NCBI GenBank assembly: GCA_038232935.1
Contig: JBBSMX010000002.1
Span: forward strand, 26,396-90,395
Direction: 5' to 3'
DNA: 64,000 bases
DNA from: JBBSMX01 sp038232935
GTDB taxonomy: Bacteria > Bacteroidota > Rhodothermia > Rhodothermales > JANQRZ01
The translations under genes and the position numbers were made by a program. Positions 60,170-64,000 of the stretch are shown here, piece after piece. The notes below the pieces were generated by a model. It was not told the origin of the DNA. It saw only the letters and a program-made list of their open reading frames with translations, and ran no database searches. Every line of letters begins with the position of its first letter. Positions within the stretch are counted from its first letter, which is position 1.

Positions 60170-61852
60170 ATGCGCCTCCTCTGTCTCCTCGCGTTCCTCG
60201 CCGCGCCCGCCCTCGCCCAGTCCATTTCGATGCCCTTCGAGGTCGCCGTGCCCGGCACGCTCGCCCCGCTCGACACCGTCTACCTCGTCGGCTCCTTCAA
60301 CGGCTGGAACCCCGGCGACGGGCGCGGCGACAGCCCGACGATGGGCGAGCCGCTGCCGATGAAGTCCCTCGGCGGACATCACTTCGCGCTGACGCTCGAC
60401 CTCCTCGCAGGTGACGTGGTCGAGTACAAATACACCCTTGGGAGCTGGCGCGCCGTAGAGAAAGGGTGGGATGGCGGGGAGATCGAGAACCGGCGGGCGG
60501 CAGTGCAGCCCGGCCTCGCCGTGCACGACACCGTCGCGCAGTGGGCCATAGCCTCAGTGCATGCCGGCCATTGGCTGCCGGAAGACGTACCGTTCGACCA
60601 AGAGTTCGAGACCTACCAGCGCTGGAAGGTCGATTACGGCGAGCCCGAGCCCGGCGACTCCCTCTCCTTCGAGGACATGGACCGCGCCGTCGCGAGCTTC
60701 CGGGCGGCGTGGGAGGCCGACGCGCGGCGACTCGGATATGGCCCTGCGGCCCCGTCCGTCGGTATCCTCCAGGCACTCGGACGCTTCGGCGGCTTCGACC
60801 GCGCCCGCTACGACTACGTGCTCGGCCGCTACGTGCTGCCGGCGGCCCTCGAACGGCTGCGACGGATGGAGGAGGCCCCGCCCTCGGAAGCACTCGCCCT
60901 GAGTGTACCCCAATTCAAACACATCTTCGGTGCAGAAGCGCTGCGCGCCGACCTCGCGCCCGATCAGCGGACGGCCGCGCACGACGGGCTCCGCCGGCTC
61001 TACGCCCTCCTCCCCGCTCTCCGCACCGCCGCGCCCGTCCGCTTTCCCGACCTCCTGCCCTCGCTCAATCCCGAGCCCCTCGCGGCCGACCTCGTGCTCT
61101 GGCGCATCGACGAAGCCCGTCGCGCCGGGGACACCGACACCGCCCTCCTCCTTCTCGGCGAGACCCTCCGCGCCGGGTCCGCCGACGACTTCTTCCCCCA
61201 CGACCTCGTCATCGGCCCGCTCCTCGCCATCGCCGCCGAAGCGGACGGACCGGAGCTCGCTTTCCGCGCGCTCGATGTCCTCCTCACCGAGACCTCGGAC
61301 CGCTTCACGAATCTCGACGACCTCCGCACGCGCTATGCCGCCGCCGACTCCGGGGCGGGGCCGGCCCGGTTCGAGCGGCTCCTCCCGCAGCGCCCCGCCT
61401 TCATCCTGCCCGCCGTCGAGCCCGCCCCCACCATCGCGGGCACGTACCGCGACCTCACCGCCGAGACCGACTTCGACCTCGCCTCGCTGCGCGGCCGGAC
61501 CGTCCTCGTCGATTTCTGGGCGACGTGGTGCGGCCCCTGCATCGCCGAGATCCCCACCCTCGTCGCCTTCGAGCAGGAGACCGCCGCCCGCGACGACTTC
61601 GCCCTCCTCTCCGTCAACGCGGACGCCGTCACCAGCGGCGAGCCGCCCGAGGCCGTCCGCGCGTTCATCGAGGAGCACGGGATCACGTACCCGGTGCTCT
61701 ACGACGAGGAGGGCCGTTCGCTGGCCGAGGCGTTCGGGGTGCGCGGCTACCCGTGGAAGTTCCTCATCGAGCCAGACGGGACGGTGCGGAATGTGCCGCC
61801 GGACGTGCCCGCGCTGGACTACGTGCGCGACCGCCTCGGCGCGGCGGAATGA
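60170..61852 (+). CDS. Exported protein with carbohydrate-binding-like domain and TlpA thioredoxin domain
   Basis: A 560-residue protein with signal peptide (MRLLCLLAFLAAPALAQ). Residues ~20-125 form a starch-binding/AMPK-type CBM-like domain (DTVYLVGSFNGWNPGDG and VVEYKYTLGSWRAVEKG). A helical middle (~140-420) follows. The C-terminal redoxin domain (~425-560) has VDFWATWCGPCIAEIPTL (CxxC) and the cis-Pro in GVRGYPWKFLI. It probably acts as a periplasmic thiol-disulfide reductase linked to a glycan-binding module. An ATG at 60170 sits directly before the leader. Confidence 0.88.
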   Translation: MRLLCLLAFLAAPALAQSISMPFEVAVPGTLAPLDTVYLVGSFNGWNPGDGRGDSPTMGEPLPMKSLGGHHFALTLDLLAGDVVEYKYTLGSWRAVEKGWDGGEIENRRAAVQPGLAVHDTVAQWAIASVHAGHWLPEDVPFDQEFETYQRWKVDYGEPEPGDSLSFEDMDRAVASFRAAWEADARRLGYGPAAPSVGILQALGRFGGFDRARYDYVLGRYVLPAALERLRRMEEAPPSEALALSVPQFKHIFGAEALRADLAPDQRTAAHDGLRRLYALLPALRTAAPVRFPDLLPSLNPEPLAADLVLWRIDEARRAGDTDTALLLLGETLRAGSADDFFPHDLVIGPLLAIAAEADGPELAFRALDVLLTETSDRFTNLDDLRTRYAAADSGAGPARFERLLPQRPAFILPAVEPAPTIAGTYRDLTAETDFDLASLRGRTVLVDFWATWCGPCIAEIPTLVAFEQETAARDDFALLSVNADAVTSGEPPEAVRAFIEEHGITYPVLYDEEGRSLAEAFGVRGYPWKFLIEPDGTVRNVPPDVPALDYVRDRLGAAE

Positions 61853-61941
61853 GTCGGCGCAGCGGATCAGGTCAGCGCCAAGTGCATTGCCGTTTAAAGG
61901 CCGGGCTCCTACTCTGGGGCTATCACCCACCCTGCTCCGCT

Positions 61942-62545
61942 TTGCGCTTTCTTTTGATCCCGGGCCTCCTCTTCGCCCTGTCGTCGTGCGACGAGAACCC
62001 CACTACGCAGCAGCCCGACCCGACTCCGATGGTGGGATGCGATGGGCAAACGTATCCCGCGCTCTCCGAGACGCCGTACGTGCTCCCCTACGCCGTCGGC
62101 GAGACGTATGAAACGGGGCTCGCGAACTGCTCGAGTTCGTACCACGGGGCGGGGCAACCGGACCAGTACGCGACCGACTTCGACATGCCGGTCGGCACGC
62201 CGTTCGTCGCGGCACGGGCGGGGCGCGTGCACCGCATCGTCGAGGACGCGTAGAGCGGCGGCGAGCGTGTCGAAGAAGCGCGCGTCGACCACGGCGATGG
62301 CACGTTCGGGCTGTACGACCACGCGCCGCAGGACGGCATCGATGTCGAGGTCGGCGACGTGGTAGCACAGGGCGAACAGCTCGGGGTGACGGGGCGCTCG
62401 GGGTTGGCAGGCTATCCACACCTCCACTTCACCGTCGTCCAAGGGTCGCCGGTCTATCCGTACGACGGCATTCCCGTGTCGTTCAAGAACGCCAGGCCCG
62501 CCCACACCGCCAGGCAACACGCGGTACGAAGCCGGGGCCTATTGA
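61942..62545 (+). pseudogene. M23-family metallopeptidase, disrupted by a stop codon and a frameshift
   Basis: From a TTG at 61942 (MRFLLIPGLLFALSSC, lipoprotein signal) the frame encodes an M23 lysostaphin-type peptidase: SSYHGAGQPDQYATDFDMPVG with first metal ligands, then AARAGRVHRIVEDA and an in-frame TAG at 62251-62253. The same frame continues with VDHGDGTFGLYDH, VEVGDVVAQGEQLGVTGRSG and GYPHLHF (HxH). Near 62500 a one-base shift is needed to reach the natural end (NTRYEAGAY, TGA 62543-62545). Both lesions argue for a decayed gene or sequence error. Confidence 0.8.
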
Positions 62546-62576
62546 CCCGTCCCTCTCCGTTCGTATGTTGGCCCTA

Positions 62577-64000
<1,424 letters not shown>

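Overview
The window is GC-rich DNA from a member of the Bacteroidota/Rhodothermota, most plausibly a Rhodothermales-like bacterium. The evidence is a type IX secretion pair (porU-porV), a cargo protein with the type IX C-terminal sorting domain, a Wzi-like outer-membrane protein, a periplasmic-propeller hybrid sensor kinase, a TonB receptor with a carboxypeptidase-like N-domain, and weak or absent Shine-Dalgarno sites. No rRNA, CRISPR array, phage or insertion sequence was recognised. The one tRNA is tRNA-Asn(GTT).

Layout. 0-5 kb: envelope genes (partial protein, beta-barrel, TPR protein, Wzi-like). 5-17 kb: HAD phosphatase, gamma-glutamyltransferase, sodium:solute symporter, DUF4287 protein, secreted HExxH protease with sorting domain, TPR protein, dicarboxylate symporter, and a two-domain isoprenoid-alcohol kinase-like protein (phytol-kinase-like plus DUF92). 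17-23 kb: porV and porU. 23-36 kb: TPR-HTH regulator and orphan histidine-kinase DHp protein, MBL hydrolase, Lon-N protein, beta-barrel, hybrid sensor kinase, a tiny secreted peptide with its own promoter and terminator, nadA, and a TPR / NtrC-type regulator / LolD operon. 36-41 kb: gap, pgk, RibD-like reductase, MscS channel, ABC ATPase.

41.4-50.6 kb is the accessory highlight: a compact opposite-strand nonribosomal peptide locus lying between an ABC ATPase gene and its probable ABC-2 permease. In transcription order it encodes A-PCP-C, a SyrP-like TauD dioxygenase, and C*-A(FkbM methyltransferase inserted)-PCP-TE. The second C domain lacks the HHxxxDG catalytic histidines, the TE has Cys where Ser is usual, and its C-terminus is frameshifted at a run of nine G. 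The predicted product is a very small peptide (two adenylation domains), probably hydroxylated and methylated.

51-64 kb: lipoprotein, DDAH/arginine-deiminase-like enzyme, TIGR04283-like glycosyltransferase, two 'head-to-head' junctions where divergent genes have both lost their 5' ends (hemopexin-like | M1 peptidase; TonB barrel | GH114), tRNA-Asn, Cys-rich small protein plus TonB receptor, a CBM-TlpA protein, an M23 peptidase pseudogene, and a TPP riboswitch leading into thiC, which runs off the window.

A recurrent structural theme is short-word inverted or tandem repeats placed directly against start codons (HAD, MBL, pgk, glycosyltransferase), together with GTAGGG-type palindromes and TCATC-bounded dispersed intergenic elements. 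All calls are by eye; no database search was possible.
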